From assembly GCA_947502145.1 (NCBI GenBank), contig CANMYO010000003.1:124001-188000 (forward strand): a stretch of DNA of 64,000 nt. The letters run 5' to 3'. Shown piece by piece: positions 17,690 to 29,111 of this stretch (its first letter is position 1; every line of letters starts with the position of its first letter). This DNA comes from an uncultured Paracoccaceae bacterium (GTDB taxonomy: Bacteria; Pseudomonadota; Alphaproteobacteria; Rhodobacterales; Rhodobacteraceae). The position numbers and the translations under genes are program-made. The notes under the pieces are model-generated. The model had not been told where the DNA came from and did no database searches. It was given only the letters and a program-made list of their open reading frames with translations.

Positions 17690-20008
17690 TCAGTCGGCGG
17701 TCAGCAGTGGGGGCTTGTCACCCTTACCGATCCGGGCCTGTTCCGGCTCCATGATCCGCAAATCAAGTTCGCCGCTCTTGACGCCAACCTTGACCAGACC
17801 GCCCTTCATCAGTTTGCCAAACAGCAGTTCCTCTGCCAGCGGCTTCTTGATGTGTTCCTGGATCACGCGGCCCAAGGGACGTGCGCCCATCTTGGTGTCA
17901 TAGCCTTTGTCGGCCAGCCATTCCGCCGCCTTTGGGGTCAATTCAATATGCACGTTGCGGTCAATCAATTGCGCCTCAAGTTGTAGCACAAACTTTTCGA
18001 CCACACGCAGGATGACCTCTTTGGGCAATGCGCTGAAGCTGATCACCGCATCAAGCCGGTTGCGGAATTCGGGGGTGAATGTCCGTTCAATCGCGGCTGT
18101 GTCTTCGCCTTCGCGGGTTTCCCGGCCAAAGCCCAACGCGTTCTTAGACATTTCGGAGGCCCCCGCATTGGACGTCATGATGATGATCACATTGCGGAAG
18201 TCTGTCGTGCGACCGTTATGATCGGTGAGCTTCCCGTGATCCATGACTTGCAGCAGGATGTTGTAGACATCCGGATGCGCCTTTTCCATTTCGTCCAGCA
18301 GAAGAACACAGTGCGGATTCTGGTCAACCCCGTCAGTCAACATGCCACCCTGATCAAAGCCGACATAGCCCGGAGGCGCGCCAATCAACCGCGACACAGC
18401 GTGTTTTTCCATATATTCGGACATGTCAAAGCGCAGCAGTTCGACGCCCAGCGTATCGGCAAGTTGCTTTGCCACTTCGGTTTTGCCCACGCCGGTTGGG
18501 CCCGCGAACAGGTAGTTACCGATTGGTTTCTCAGGTTCGCGCAGGCCTGCGCGTGCCAGCTTGATCGCTGACGAAAGTGCCACGATGGCGTCATCCTGAC
18601 CAAATACGACCCGCTTCAGCGACTTTTCGAGGTCCTTGAGAACTTCGGCGTCGTCCTTGCTGACGTTTTTGGGTGGAATCCGGGCAATCTTGGCGACCAC
18701 GGCTTCGATTTCTTTTGTGCCAATGGTTTTGCGGCGCTTGGATTCCGCGACGAGATGTTGGGCTGCGCCCGCCTCATCAATCACGTCGATTGCCTTGTCG
18801 GGCAATTTGCGGTCGTTGATGTAGCGCGCAGACAATTCCACCGCCGTTCTTACCGCGTCAGCTGTATACTTGATGCTGTGATGGTCCTCAAAGTAGGGTT
18901 TCAGCCCTTGCAGGATCTTGATTGCGTCCGGCACCGAGGGTTCGTTCACATCAATTTTCTGGAAGCGGCGCGACAGGGCGCGGTCCTTTTCAAAGTGCTG
19001 GCGGAACTCCTTGTAGGTCGTGGACCCCATGCAGCGCAGCTTGCCACCCTGTAACGCAGGCTTCAGCAGGTTAGAGGCATCCATCGCACCGCCTGACGTG
19101 GCACCGGCGCCAATTACGGTATGGATTTCGTCAATGAACAGAACCGCGTCGTCGTGGTCTTCCATTTCCGACATCACCGCTTTCAAGCGTTCTTCAAAAT
19201 CGCCCCGGTATCGCGTCCCCGCCAGCAGGGCACCCATATCGAGTGAATAGATCGTCGTGTTGGCGAGCACTTCTGGTGTTTCGCCGTTAACGATCTTGTA
19301 GGCGAGACCTTCTGCAATCGCGGTCTTGCCAACGCCAGGATCCCCGACCAGCAGCGGGTTGTTCTTGCGACGGCGGCACAGAACCTGAATGCAGCGTTCA
19401 ACTTCATGGGCGCGTCCGATCAGCGGATCAACATCGCCCTTTTGCGATTTCGCATTAAGATCGACGCAATACTTGGCCAGCGCACTTTCTTTCTGGTCGG
19501 CCTCTTCCACCGTTGCGTCTTCCTCGGTGGGGGTGCCTTGAACCGGGCGCGCCTCTCCAAAGGCGGGATCCTTGGCCACCCCATGCGCGATGTAATTGAC
19601 CGCATCGTAACGGGTCATGTCCTGTTCCTGCAGAAAGTAGGCTGCATTGCTTTCGCGTTCGGCAAAGATCGCAACAAGCACATTGGCGCCAGTGACCTCT
19701 GTGCGACCGGAAGATTGCACGTGGATCGCAGCCCGCTGAATGACCCGTTGGAACGCGGCCGTTGGCACGGCCTCTGATCCTTCGACATCGGTTTCAAGGG
19801 TCGAGAGGTCTTCGGAGATGAAATCCTCAAGATCTTTGCGCAATTCATCCAGATCAACCGAACAGGCGCGCATGACACGTGCGGCATCCGGTTCGTCAAT
19901 CAGCGCCAGAAGTAGATGTTCCAGCGTGGCCAGTTCATGGCGGCGCGCATTGGCCAGGGCCAGTGCGCCGTGAATCGACTGCTCTAGGGTCGTTGAAAAT
20001 GACGGCAC
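17690..20008 (-). CDS. clpA: ATP-dependent Clp protease ATP-binding subunit ClpA
   Basis: A 772-residue AAA+ unfoldase that feeds substrates to ClpP. The N-terminal ClpN repeats include HELATLEHLLLALIDEP. Two AAA modules have Walker A motifs GDPGVGKT and GPTGVGKT, and Walker B LFIDEIHTV and LLLDEMEKA. A ClpP-docking loop of the IGL/IGF class is likely at KNALGFGRE. The GTG at 20008 is preferred: AAAGGAG lies 10 bases upstream and the protein then begins with the family-typical PSFSTTLEQ. An in-frame ATG at 20035 is the alternative. No clpS adaptor gene sits beside it. gloB is directly upstream on the same strand. Confidence 0.95.
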   Translation of the reverse strand: MPSFSTTLEQSIHGALALANARRHELATLEHLLLALIDEPDAARVMRACSVDLDELRKDLEDFISEDLSTLETDVEGSEAVPTAAFQRVIQRAAIHVQSSGRTEVTGANVLVAIFAERESNAAYFLQEQDMTRYDAVNYIAHGVAKDPAFGEARPVQGTPTEEDATVEEADQKESALAKYCVDLNAKSQKGDVDPLIGRAHEVERCIQVLCRRRKNNPLLVGDPGVGKTAIAEGLAYKIVNGETPEVLANTTIYSLDMGALLAGTRYRGDFEERLKAVMSEMEDHDDAVLFIDEIHTVIGAGATSGGAMDASNLLKPALQGGKLRCMGSTTYKEFRQHFEKDRALSRRFQKIDVNEPSVPDAIKILQGLKPYFEDHHSIKYTADAVRTAVELSARYINDRKLPDKAIDVIDEAGAAQHLVAESKRRKTIGTKEIEAVVAKIARIPPKNVSKDDAEVLKDLEKSLKRVVFGQDDAIVALSSAIKLARAGLREPEKPIGNYLFAGPTGVGKTEVAKQLADTLGVELLRFDMSEYMEKHAVSRLIGAPPGYVGFDQGGMLTDGVDQNPHCVLLLDEMEKAHPDVYNILLQVMDHGKLTDHNGRTTDFRNVIIIMTSNAGASEMSKNALGFGRETREGEDTAAIERTFTPEFRNRLDAVISFSALPKEVILRVVEKFVLQLEAQLIDRNVHIELTPKAAEWLADKGYDTKMGARPLGRVIQEHIKKPLAEELLFGKLMKGGLVKVGVKSGELDLRIMEPEQARIGKGDKPPLLTAD

Positions 20009-20076
20009 GTTGGGTGCTCCTTTCATCTGGGTCAATTTGGCACATGAACCAAACTGACCGTAGCCTTCTTACCCTT

Positions 20077-20102
20077 AAGGTTTGGTCTAAATGAGAAACC
20101 TT
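20077..20102. promoter_or_regulatory. inverted repeat upstream of clpA, candidate operator
   Basis: AAGGTTT (20077-20083) and AAACCTT (20096-20102) form a perfect 7-bp inverted repeat with a 12-bp spacer, about 70-95 bp upstream of the clpA start. On the minus strand CTTGAA overlaps it, which could be a -35 element. Binding is inferred only from symmetry and position. Confidence 0.3.
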
Positions 20103-20199
20103 CAAGGCTTTTTTTGCTGCTTGCGATCACATTAAGCGTCAGAAGTTGTGAAAGCGTGATTATTGCGTCGAATTTTAGGCAAATGATCTGCCGCACAGA

Positions 20200-20961
20200 T
20201 CAAAAGCGGTCTTTTCGTGTCCGAATTTCAGCGAACACTGCGACGGCGTCGGCCCCGGCCATGCCAATTGCGGCAGCAAGTGCGGGGTCATCGGCCCGAA
20301 GGTAGGGGTTTGTGTTGCGTTCAGTTTCAAGGCTGGAGGGCACAGTGAACTGCCCCGCAGCGCGGATTTTTCTTACCGCTTCAAGACGAGAGATAACGCT
20401 TGAATTGCAGGGTTCAAGTGTCAATGCGAAAGCGGCGTTGGTTTCTGTGTATTCATGCCCCGAACAGACAGTGGTGTCCGGGGGCAAATCCCGCAGTTTC
20501 AACATGCTGTTCCACATCTGCGCAGGGGTGCCTTCAAACAACCTGCCGCATCCCATCGCCATCAGGCTGTCAGCGGTGAAAAGCAATCTGGAATCAGCCA
20601 TGTGGAACGCGATATGACCGATCGTATGGCCTGAAACATCTATCACGCGTGTCACTTCGCCGCAGACGGTCACCGTATCGTTTTCTGACACGGCAACGTC
20701 CAGATCCGGCAGGCGGTGCGCGTCCGCGGCCGCACCGATCACGCGCGCGCCCTGCCGCAGGGCGCTGATTCCCGCTATGTGGTCATCGTGATGATGGGTG
20801 ATCAGGATGTCGTTCAGCTGCCATCCACGCGCGTCAAGCTCTGCCTGGATCGGGGCTGAATCCGGCGCATCAATCAATGCGGTTTCGCCGGTTTCAGCGC
20901 TATGCAGCAAAAAAGCGTAATTGTCCGCGCGGCAGGGAATGGTCACGAGATCCAGGGGCAT
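20200..20961 (-). CDS. gloB: hydroxyacylglutathione hydrolase (glyoxalase II)
   Basis: About 253 residues. It hydrolyses S-D-lactoylglutathione to lactate and glutathione, finishing methylglyoxal detoxification. The metallo-beta-lactamase-fold binuclear metal motif THHHDDH is present, with later ligands in DVSGHTIGHI and FTADSLMAMGCGRLFEG. The C-terminal glyoxalase II motif is SGHEYTETNAAFA. The ATG at 20961 (MPLDLVTIPCRADNYAFLL) fits the family length; in-frame ATGs at 20979 and 21006 are alternatives and no strong ribosome-binding site decides. It is divergent from the methyltransferase gene. No terminator is evident before clpA. Confidence 0.93.
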   Translation of the reverse strand: MPLDLVTIPCRADNYAFLLHSAETGETALIDAPDSAPIQAELDARGWQLNDILITHHHDDHIAGISALRQGARVIGAAADAHRLPDLDVAVSENDTVTVCGEVTRVIDVSGHTIGHIAFHMADSRLLFTADSLMAMGCGRLFEGTPAQMWNSMLKLRDLPPDTTVCSGHEYTETNAAFALTLEPCNSSVISRLEAVRKIRAAGQFTVPSSLETERNTNPYLRADDPALAAAIGMAGADAVAVFAEIRTRKDRF

Positions 20962-21022
20962 GGCATCCGGCACTTTCATCGTTATGTTAGCACCAGATTG
21001 ACCCAAGGAACCGGCAACCGCA

Positions 21023-21775
21023 ATGCACCTGGATGTTCTGGATTTGCGAAACTTTTATTATCGCAGCGCTTTGGGGCGCGCGGCGCAGAAGGTCGTCCGG
21101 GATGAATTGCGCCTGATGTGGCCTGAAGCAAAGGGGCAGACGGTCGTCGGGTTCGGCTTTGCGGTGCCCATGTTGCGACCGTTCCTACTGGATGCCCGGC
21201 GCGTTATCGGGCTGATGCCGGGGCCGCAGGGGGTGATGCCCTGGCCCGCCGGTCGCCCCAATATCAGCGTCTTGTGCGAAGATGCCCTGTGGCCGTTGCA
21301 GGCCGGACAGGTGGATAAACTTATCCTCTTGCATGGGCTGGAGACCTCCGACGATCCAACCGAATTGCTGGATGAGGTCTGGCGGGTGCTTGGACCCGGT
21401 GGGCGGGCGATCTTTATCGTTCCCAACCGCGCCGGAATGTGGTCCCGGTCCGACCGCACGCCATTTGGCTATGGTCGACCTTATTCGCTGGGCCAGTTGG
21501 AGGCGCAGCTCAGGCTGCACGGGCTTATCCCGGTGCGACATCTTTCAACACTTCATCAACCGCCATCGCACCGCAAGATCTGGCGCAAGTCGGCGAATTT
21601 ACTTGAAACCATCGGGCGACGCTCTCCGGTCCCTATGCCGGGCGGCGTGTTGATGGTCGAAGTTTCAAAGCAGGTGCCGCAGCCGACCCGGCCGGGTCTG
21701 GGAGAGGCAGTGCGCCGTCCGCTGCGGGTACTGGAGGGTTTGACGGCACCGGTCCCCGGCGGACGGCCGGTTTAG
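21023..21775 (+). CDS. class I SAM-dependent methyltransferase domain protein
   Basis: A 250-residue protein with a partial Rossmann-type methyltransferase core. [15 protein letters not shown] replaces the usual glycine-rich motif I and is degenerate. [20 protein letters not shown] and [17 protein letters not shown] match the motif II/III area of methyltransf_11 proteins. SAM binding may therefore be weakened. It lies next to, and divergent from, gloB, an arrangement I recall from other Rhodobacteraceae. The substrate is unknown. The C-terminus is Pro- and Arg-rich. Confidence 0.8.
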   Translation: MHLDVLDLRNFYYRSALGRAAQKVVRDELRLMWPEAKGQTVVGFGFAVPMLRPFLLDARRVIGLMPGPQGVMPWPAGRPNISVLCEDALWPLQAGQVDKLILLHGLETSDDPTELLDEVWRVLGPGGRAIFIVPNRAGMWSRSDRTPFGYGRPYSLGQLEAQLRLHGLIPVRHLSTLHQPPSHRKIWRKSANLLETIGRRSPVPMPGGVLMVEVSKQVPQPTRPGLGEAVRRPLRVLEGLTAPVPGGRPV

Positions 21776-22003
21776 CGGGCTGGGCCGGATCAGCCTTGTC
21801 AACCACTTCGAAGGGCGCCGGGTTAAATGGCAAGCTTGGTCACGATTCATTGTCCGAGGTGCTTGCGACCCACAAACCCCTCTGCTACATCGGCCCAAAT
21901 TTCGACGCCCCGTCATTCCGGTGAAGGGGCATTTTGATTGCCCGCCACTTGCCGCACGCACGCGCCGCGATGTGGATGGGCCCAAGACATCGGAAGGGCG
22001 GAC

Positions 22004-22564
22004 GTGTCTGAACCAGCTTCGATTTCCACAGGTATTGCAGGGCGCTATGCTTCTGCCGTGTTTGAGATTGCCCGCGAGGGCAAAGACCTCAAAACACTTG
22101 AAACTGACGTGAATGCGTTGGACGCGGCCCTTTCTGACAGCGCCGATTTCCGCACGCTGATTGATTCCCCGCTTTATGGCCGTGACGAACAAGCTGCCGC
22201 CATGGCGGAAATTGCCAAGAAAATGAAACTTTCGACAACCGTGGCCAGCACGATTCAGTTGATGGCGAAAAAGCGTCGCCTGTTTGTCCTGCCTGCACTT
22301 GTCACAACGTTGCGCAACATGCTTGCTGAAGAGCGTGGCGAAGTGACCGCTGAAGTCACCTCTGCCACGGCGCTGACCAAGGCGCAGTCAGACAAGCTGG
22401 CAAAGACACTCAAGGCGCAAGTGGGCGCTGACGTATCCATTAAACAGACCGTCGATGAAAGCATCATCGGCGGTTTGATCGTAAAAGTGGGCTCGAAAAT
22501 GATTGATACCTCAATCAAATCGAAGCTCAACGCACTCCAGAACACTATGAAAGAGGTCGGATAA
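22004..22564 (+). CDS. atpH: F1F0 ATP synthase subunit delta
   Basis: A 186-residue peripheral-stalk subunit that ties the F1 alpha3beta3 head to the F0 b subunits. The sequence after the chosen start (SEPASISTGIAGRYASAVFE) and the C-terminal DESIIGGLIVKVGSKMIDTS are typical OSCP/delta. The GTG at 22004 is preferred over upstream starts because GGAAGG lies 6-7 bases before it and the upstream in-frame residues look non-coding. It is the first gene of the atp operon. The 228 bp before it separate the operon from the methyltransferase gene; no clear promoter boxes could be picked out there. Confidence 0.95.
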   Translation: MSEPASISTGIAGRYASAVFEIAREGKDLKTLETDVNALDAALSDSADFRTLIDSPLYGRDEQAAAMAEIAKKMKLSTTVASTIQLMAKKRRLFVLPALVTTLRNMLAEERGEVTAEVTSATALTKAQSDKLAKTLKAQVGADVSIKQTVDESIIGGLIVKVGSKMIDTSIKSKLNALQNTMKEVG

Positions 22565-24100
22565 ATGGCGATCCAAGCGTCTGAAATCTCTGCGATCCTA
22601 AAGGACCAGATCAAGAACTTTGGCCAAGAGGCCGAAGTGGCCGAAGTTGGCCGCGTGTTGAGCGTTGGTGACGGGATCGCCCGCGTCTACGGCCTGGACA
22701 ATGTGCAGGCTGGTGAAATGGTTGAGTTCCCCGGCGGCATTCGCGGGATGGCCCTGAACCTTGAAAGCGACAACGTTGGTGTTGTTATCTTCGGGTCTGA
22801 CCGGGACATCAAAGAGGGCGACACCGTCAAGCGCACAAAGTCCATCGTGGACGTGCCTGTTGGTGACGAACTTCTGGGCCGCGTTGTTGACGGTCTGGGC
22901 AATCCGCTTGATGGCAAGGGTCCAATCAAGACAAAGACGCGCGCTGTTGCTGACTCCAAGGCGCCGGGTATCATTCCGCGTAAGTCGGTGCATGAACCCA
23001 TGGCGACGGGTCTGAAATCCGTTGACGCGATGATCCCGATTGGCCGTGGCCAGCGTGAGTTGATCATTGGCGACCGTCAGACTGGTAAGACCGCTGTCGC
23101 GCTTGACACGATCCTGAACCAGAAATCCTACAACGACGCTGCAACCGAAGAGAGCGAAAAGCTTTACTGTGTGTACGTTGCTGTCGGTCAGAAGCGTTCG
23201 ACCGTTGCGCAATTGGTCAAGAAGCTCGAAGAATCGGGCGCCATTGAGTATTCGATCATCGTGGCTGCGACCGCATCCGATCCAGCACCAATGCAATTCC
23301 TTGCACCTTATGCTGCGACCGCGATGGCCGAGCATTTTCGCGACAACGGCCGCCATGCGCTGATCATCTATGATGACCTGTCCAAACAGGCCGTATCTTA
23401 CCGTCAGATGTCGCTGCTGCTGCGCCGCCCACCAGGCCGCGAAGCCTATCCCGGTGACGTTTTCTACCTTCACTCCCGCCTGTTGGAGCGTTCGGCCAAG
23501 CTGAACGAGGACAATGGTGGAGGGTCGCTGACCGCACTGCCGATCATCGAAACCCAGGGTGGTGACGTGTCTGCGTTTATTCCAACCAACGTGATTTCGA
23601 TCACCGATGGTCAGATTTTCCTTGAAACTGAATTGTTCTTCCAGGGTATCCGCCCCGCCGTGAACACCGGTCTGTCGGTGAGCCGGGTTGGGTCATCTGC
23701 CCAAACGAACGCGATGAAATCCGTCGCTGGTCCGGTGAAGCTGGAACTGGCACAATACCGCGAAATGGCCGCCTTTGCCCAGTTTGGGTCTGATCTGGAT
23801 GCCGCGACCCAGCAGTTGCTGAACCGTGGTGCGCGTCTGACCGAGCTGATGAAGCAGCCACAGTATTCGCCTTTGACGAACGCTGAAATCGTCTGCGTCA
23901 TCTATGCCGGTGTGAACGGCTACCTCGATAAGGTTGATGTGGCCGACGTTGGTCGCTTTGAAGCCGGCCTGCTCAAGCACCTGCGCACAAACGCAAGCGA
24001 CGTGTTGGACTTTATCACCAAGGAAGACCCGAAAATCAAAGGTGAGGCCGAAGACAAGATCAAGGCAGCCATTGATGCCTTCGCAAAAGACTTCGCCTGA
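22565..24100 (+). CDS. atpA: F1F0 ATP synthase subunit alpha
   Basis: A 511-residue non-catalytic nucleotide-binding subunit of F1. The P-loop GDRQTGKTA, the [12 protein letters not shown] segment and the conserved [17 protein letters not shown] are all present, and length is normal. The start codon directly follows the atpH stop. The base usage is regular and highly expressed-like. The gene sits second in the delta-alpha-gamma-beta-epsilon order; the F0 genes are elsewhere, as is usual in alphaproteobacteria. Confidence 0.99.
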   Translation: MAIQASEISAILKDQIKNFGQEAEVAEVGRVLSVGDGIARVYGLDNVQAGEMVEFPGGIRGMALNLESDNVGVVIFGSDRDIKEGDTVKRTKSIVDVPVGDELLGRVVDGLGNPLDGKGPIKTKTRAVADSKAPGIIPRKSVHEPMATGLKSVDAMIPIGRGQRELIIGDRQTGKTAVALDTILNQKSYNDAATEESEKLYCVYVAVGQKRSTVAQLVKKLEESGAIEYSIIVAATASDPAPMQFLAPYAATAMAEHFRDNGRHALIIYDDLSKQAVSYRQMSLLLRRPPGREAYPGDVFYLHSRLLERSAKLNEDNGGGSLTALPIIETQGGDVSAFIPTNVISITDGQIFLETELFFQGIRPAVNTGLSVSRVGSSAQTNAMKSVAGPVKLELAQYREMAAFAQFGSDLDAATQQLLNRGARLTELMKQPQYSPLTNAEIVCVIYAGVNGYLDKVDVADVGRFEAGLLKHLRTNASDVLDFITKEDPKIKGEAEDKIKAAIDAFAKDFA

Positions 24101-24130
24101 CCTTTTGATTGCAGATAAGGAGGTGTCCTT

Positions 24131-26451
<2,321 letters not shown>

Positions 26452-26476
26452 TCCTAGGCCGAAGGAGTAAGCCAAT

Positions 26477-26902
26477 ATGGCAAACGTCCAATTCGATCTT
26501 GTCTCGCCTGAACGCCGCTTGGCGTCGGTCGAGGCGTCCGAGGTGCAAATCCCCGGTGCCGATGGCGATATGACCGCAATGCAGGGCCATGCCCCGACGA
26601 TCACGACGCTGCGCCCCGGTGTGCTGCGGGTGATCCACGGGTCCGGGACAGATGAATATGTCGTGTCCGGCGGTTTTGCTGAAATCACCGCTGGCGGTGT
26701 GTCGGTTCTGGCGGAAAGCGCGCTGCCGCGTGACGAGGTGACCCAGGATGTGTTCAACCAGATGGTTGCTGATGCCAAGGCTGCCCATGAGAACGCCAAG
26801 GAAGTGTTCAAGAATGAGCCGGGTCCGGTTGACGATGCGGCAAAGCTTTTGTCAGACATGGTCGCCGTTGGTGGCCACATTGGCCTGACGGCGCAGAACT
26901 GA
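26477..26902 (+). CDS. atpC: F1F0 ATP synthase subunit epsilon
   Basis: A 141-residue regulatory rotor subunit. The N-terminal beta-sandwich motif PEREL-like [39 protein letters not shown] and [10 protein letters not shown] are typical. The C-terminal helical part is short, as in related alphaproteobacteria, so inhibitory behaviour like that of E. coli epsilon may be limited (inference). It is the last gene of the operon, followed by a strong terminator. Confidence 0.97.
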   Translation: MANVQFDLVSPERRLASVEASEVQIPGADGDMTAMQGHAPTITTLRPGVLRVIHGSGTDEYVVSGGFAEITAGGVSVLAESALPRDEVTQDVFNQMVADAKAAHENAKEVFKNEPGPVDDAAKLLSDMVAVGGHIGLTAQN

Positions 26903-26939
26903 TCGCGACCTCAAAGGTTAACATTTGGTTAATGACTGT

Positions 26940-26975
26940 GACAAAGGCTCCGCACTCCGGGGCCTTTGTCTGTTT
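26940..26975 (+). terminator. terminator of the atp operon
   Basis: GACAAAGGC (26940-26948) pairs with GCCTTTGTC (26962-26970). The stem is extended inward by CCG/CGG with one T-G wobble, and TGTTT follows. It sits about 40 bp past atpC and before the lectin gene, which suggests the latter has its own promoter or depends on read-through. Confidence 0.8.
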
Positions 26976-27039
26976 GGGCAGGTCGTCAAAGACCGGGACG
27001 TCTGAGATAAGCCCTTAGGGAAAATTGGGACGGCGGGAC

Positions 27040-27387
27040 ATGCGTAAGATTGGCAGTCACCTAGTTGGCGTGGATCAGGGCGATGTTGTCCTGTTTTCAG
27101 ACTTTGAACACGATGGTGAGATGTGGACCGGTGACGGTCCGCGCCTGATCAGGAAACATGTCGACTTTGCAGATGCCTATGATCTCGCCCCGGTTGTCAC
27201 GGTGTCACTGTCGATGTGGGATATGTCAAACGGCGCGAACATGCGGGCAGATGTCAAAGCTGAAAAGGTCGACCGCACAGGGTTTGACATTGTATTTCGC
27301 ACGTGGGGCGACACCAAGGTCGCCCGCGTGCGCGTTGCGTGGCAGGCCATTGGCCCGGTCAGCGATGAAGAAGCCTGGGATATCTGA
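27040..27387 (+). CDS. H-type lectin domain-containing protein
   Basis: About 115 residues. The sequence contains QGDVVLFSDFEHDGEMWTGD, APVVTVSLSMWDMSNG and FDIVFRTWGDTKVARVRVAW. This is the layout of the H-type lectin domain (first known from invertebrate GalNAc-binding lectins), which here makes up the whole protein. No signal peptide is seen, so it may be cytoplasmic. The ATG at 27040 follows GGCGGG and removes a short Arg-rich lead; an ATG at 27025 is the alternative. It lies just behind the atp operon terminator and convergent with prs. Function unknown. Confidence 0.75.
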   Translation: MRKIGSHLVGVDQGDVVLFSDFEHDGEMWTGDGPRLIRKHVDFADAYDLAPVVTVSLSMWDMSNGANMRADVKAEKVDRTGFDIVFRTWGDTKVARVRVAWQAIGPVSDEEAWDI

Positions 27388-27392
27388 CCCGT

Positions 27393-28406
27393 TTAACGGT
27401 AAGTGCCTTCATAGATCGGCTTCAGTGTCTTGTGATTGAACAATGAGCTGACCGAAGTCCCGTTCCAAGTGTTCAGGATCGCTTGCGCAAAGATCGGCGC
27501 GGTGCTGACGCTGCGGATATTCTTGCACGCGGCAACCGCGGCCGTGGGTTGGATCGTATCGGTGATGACCAGGTTCTTCATCACGGATTTGCTGATCCGA
27601 TCAACCGCCGGACCCGACAGAACGCCGTGTGTGATATAGCTGTGCACCTCCTTCGCACCGTTTTCCATCAGCACCTCGGCGGCCTTGCAGAGGGTGCCAG
27701 CGGTATCAACGATGTCATCGACAATCAGGCAGGTGCGGTCCTTGACGTCGCCGATCACCGTCATCTCGGCGACTTCGCCCGGCTTGCCACGCCGTTTGTC
27801 GACGATTGAAAGCGGGGCACCGATCCGTTGCGCCAGATCGCGCGCGCGCGCCACACCACCAACATCAGGGGAGACAACCATGACCTCGTCCATCTTGCCC
27901 TTGAAGTTGTGCATGACATCCAGTGCAAAGACCGGAGAGGCATAGAGGTTGTCGACCGGAATATCGAAAAAACCCTGAATCTGCGTGGCGTGCAGATCCA
28001 GGGTCAGAATGCGCTCAACACCGGCTTCGACGATCATATTGCTGACCAGCTTGGCGGTGATCGGGGTGCGGGCCTTGGACCGGCGGTCCTGACGGGCATA
28101 GCCAAAATAGGGGATCACGGCGGTGATCCGTGCCGCCGACGACCGGCGCAGCGCATCCGCGATAATCAGCAGTTCCATCAGGTTGTCGTTTGCCGGATTT
28201 GATGTCGGCTGGATGATGAACATATCCTCGCCGCGGACGTTTTCGAACACTTCGACAAAGATTTCACCATCATTGAAACGCTCAACCCGGGCATCACACA
28301 ACCCGACATCGACACCGCGATGCATCGACATGCGGCGGGCAACGGCCTCGGCCAGCGGGCGGTTTGCATTTCCAGAAATCAACTTCGGTTCGAGCAGGTT
28401 CGGCAT
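27393..28406 (-). CDS. prs: ribose-phosphate pyrophosphokinase (PRPP synthase)
   Basis: A 337-residue enzyme that makes PRPP from ribose 5-phosphate and ATP for purine, pyrimidine, His, Trp and NAD synthesis. Motifs are [12 protein letters not shown], the flexible loop [31 protein letters not shown] and the PRPP loop [14 protein letters not shown]. The ATG at 28406 is chosen: AAAGGA lies upstream and the sequence then opens [18 protein letters not shown]; longer starts add an implausible Cys-rich lead. purEK, consumers of this pathway, are 15 kb away. Confidence 0.98.
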   Translation of the reverse strand: MPNLLEPKLISGNANRPLAEAVARRMSMHRGVDVGLCDARVERFNDGEIFVEVFENVRGEDMFIIQPTSNPANDNLMELLIIADALRRSSAARITAVIPYFGYARQDRRSKARTPITAKLVSNMIVEAGVERILTLDLHATQIQGFFDIPVDNLYASPVFALDVMHNFKGKMDEVMVVSPDVGGVARARDLAQRIGAPLSIVDKRRGKPGEVAEMTVIGDVKDRTCLIVDDIVDTAGTLCKAAEVLMENGAKEVHSYITHGVLSGPAVDRISKSVMKNLVITDTIQPTAAVAACKNIRSVSTAPIFAQAILNTWNGTSVSSLFNHKTLKPIYEGTYR

Positions 28407-28453
28407 GGGAGTTTTGGTCCTTTGGCAGCAAGGTGCGCAGGGATTCGCGCGCG

Positions 28454-28481
28454 TTGACACCGCCTAGCACACCGTTAACGT
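28454..28481 (+). promoter_or_regulatory. sigma70-type promoter for the isomerase gene
   Basis: TTGACA (28454-28459), 16 bp, then TAACGT (28476-28481), ending about 33 bp before the ATG at 28515. The -35 is a perfect match; the -10 is weak. Confidence 0.45.
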
Positions 28482-28514
28482 CGCGCAAAGAATTGCCAGC
28501 CGCAGGAGAGCAAG

Positions 28515-29111
28515 ATGGCCCATATTGATTACTACTTTGCCACGATCAGCCCCTATACCTATCTGACGGGGACGCGTCCGGCTGAGATCGCGGCCAAGCA
28601 TGGGGCAACACTCACCTACAAGCCGCTTGATATCATGGCGCTGTTCGCGCGCACCGGTGGCACTGCGCCAAAGGACCGTCATCCCAATCGCGCCGAATAT
28701 CGGTTGCAGGACCTCGAACGCCGCGCCGCCCTGTTGGATATGCCCATGAACGTCAAGCCTGCGTTCTTTCCGACCAATATGGCACCTTCCGCCTATGCCG
28801 TGATCGCAGCGCAGTCAGCAGGCAATGACGTTGGCGATCTTGTCGCCGAGGTGACACGGGCGTGCTGGAATGATGAAAAGGACATCGCGCAGGACGATGT
28901 GATCCGAGACTGCCTGACAGCGGCGGGACTGGACCCGGACCTTGCGGACAAAGGCATGTTGGCAAGTGCGGAAACCTATGCCCGCAACCTTGAGGACGCG
29001 GTCAATGCCGGTGTCTTTGGAGCACCATTCTTTGTCGTGGACAGCGGCCAGCGGTTCTGGGGCGAAGATCGCCTGGACGATCTGGATGCGCATCTGGGTG
29101 GCAAGATCTAG
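28515..29111 (+). CDS. 2-hydroxychromene-2-carboxylate isomerase family protein (DsbA/GST-kappa fold)
   Basis: A 198-residue protein of the glutathione-dependent isomerase family. The opening IDYYFATISPYTYLTG has the Ser-Pro active-site turn of this group. YKPLDIMALFARTG, the helical middle and the C-terminal GVFGAPFFVVDSGQRFWGEDRLDDL are standard. Whether the native substrate is a hydroxychromene is uncertain, because the family is used broadly. GGAGAG precedes the start. It diverges from prs. The stop overlaps threonine aldolase tail-to-tail (CTAG, both TAG). Confidence 0.88.
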   Translation: MAHIDYYFATISPYTYLTGTRPAEIAAKHGATLTYKPLDIMALFARTGGTAPKDRHPNRAEYRLQDLERRAALLDMPMNVKPAFFPTNMAPSAYAVIAAQSAGNDVGDLVAEVTRACWNDEKDIAQDDVIRDCLTAAGLDPDLADKGMLASAETYARNLEDAVNAGVFGAPFFVVDSGQRFWGEDRLDDLDAHLGGKI

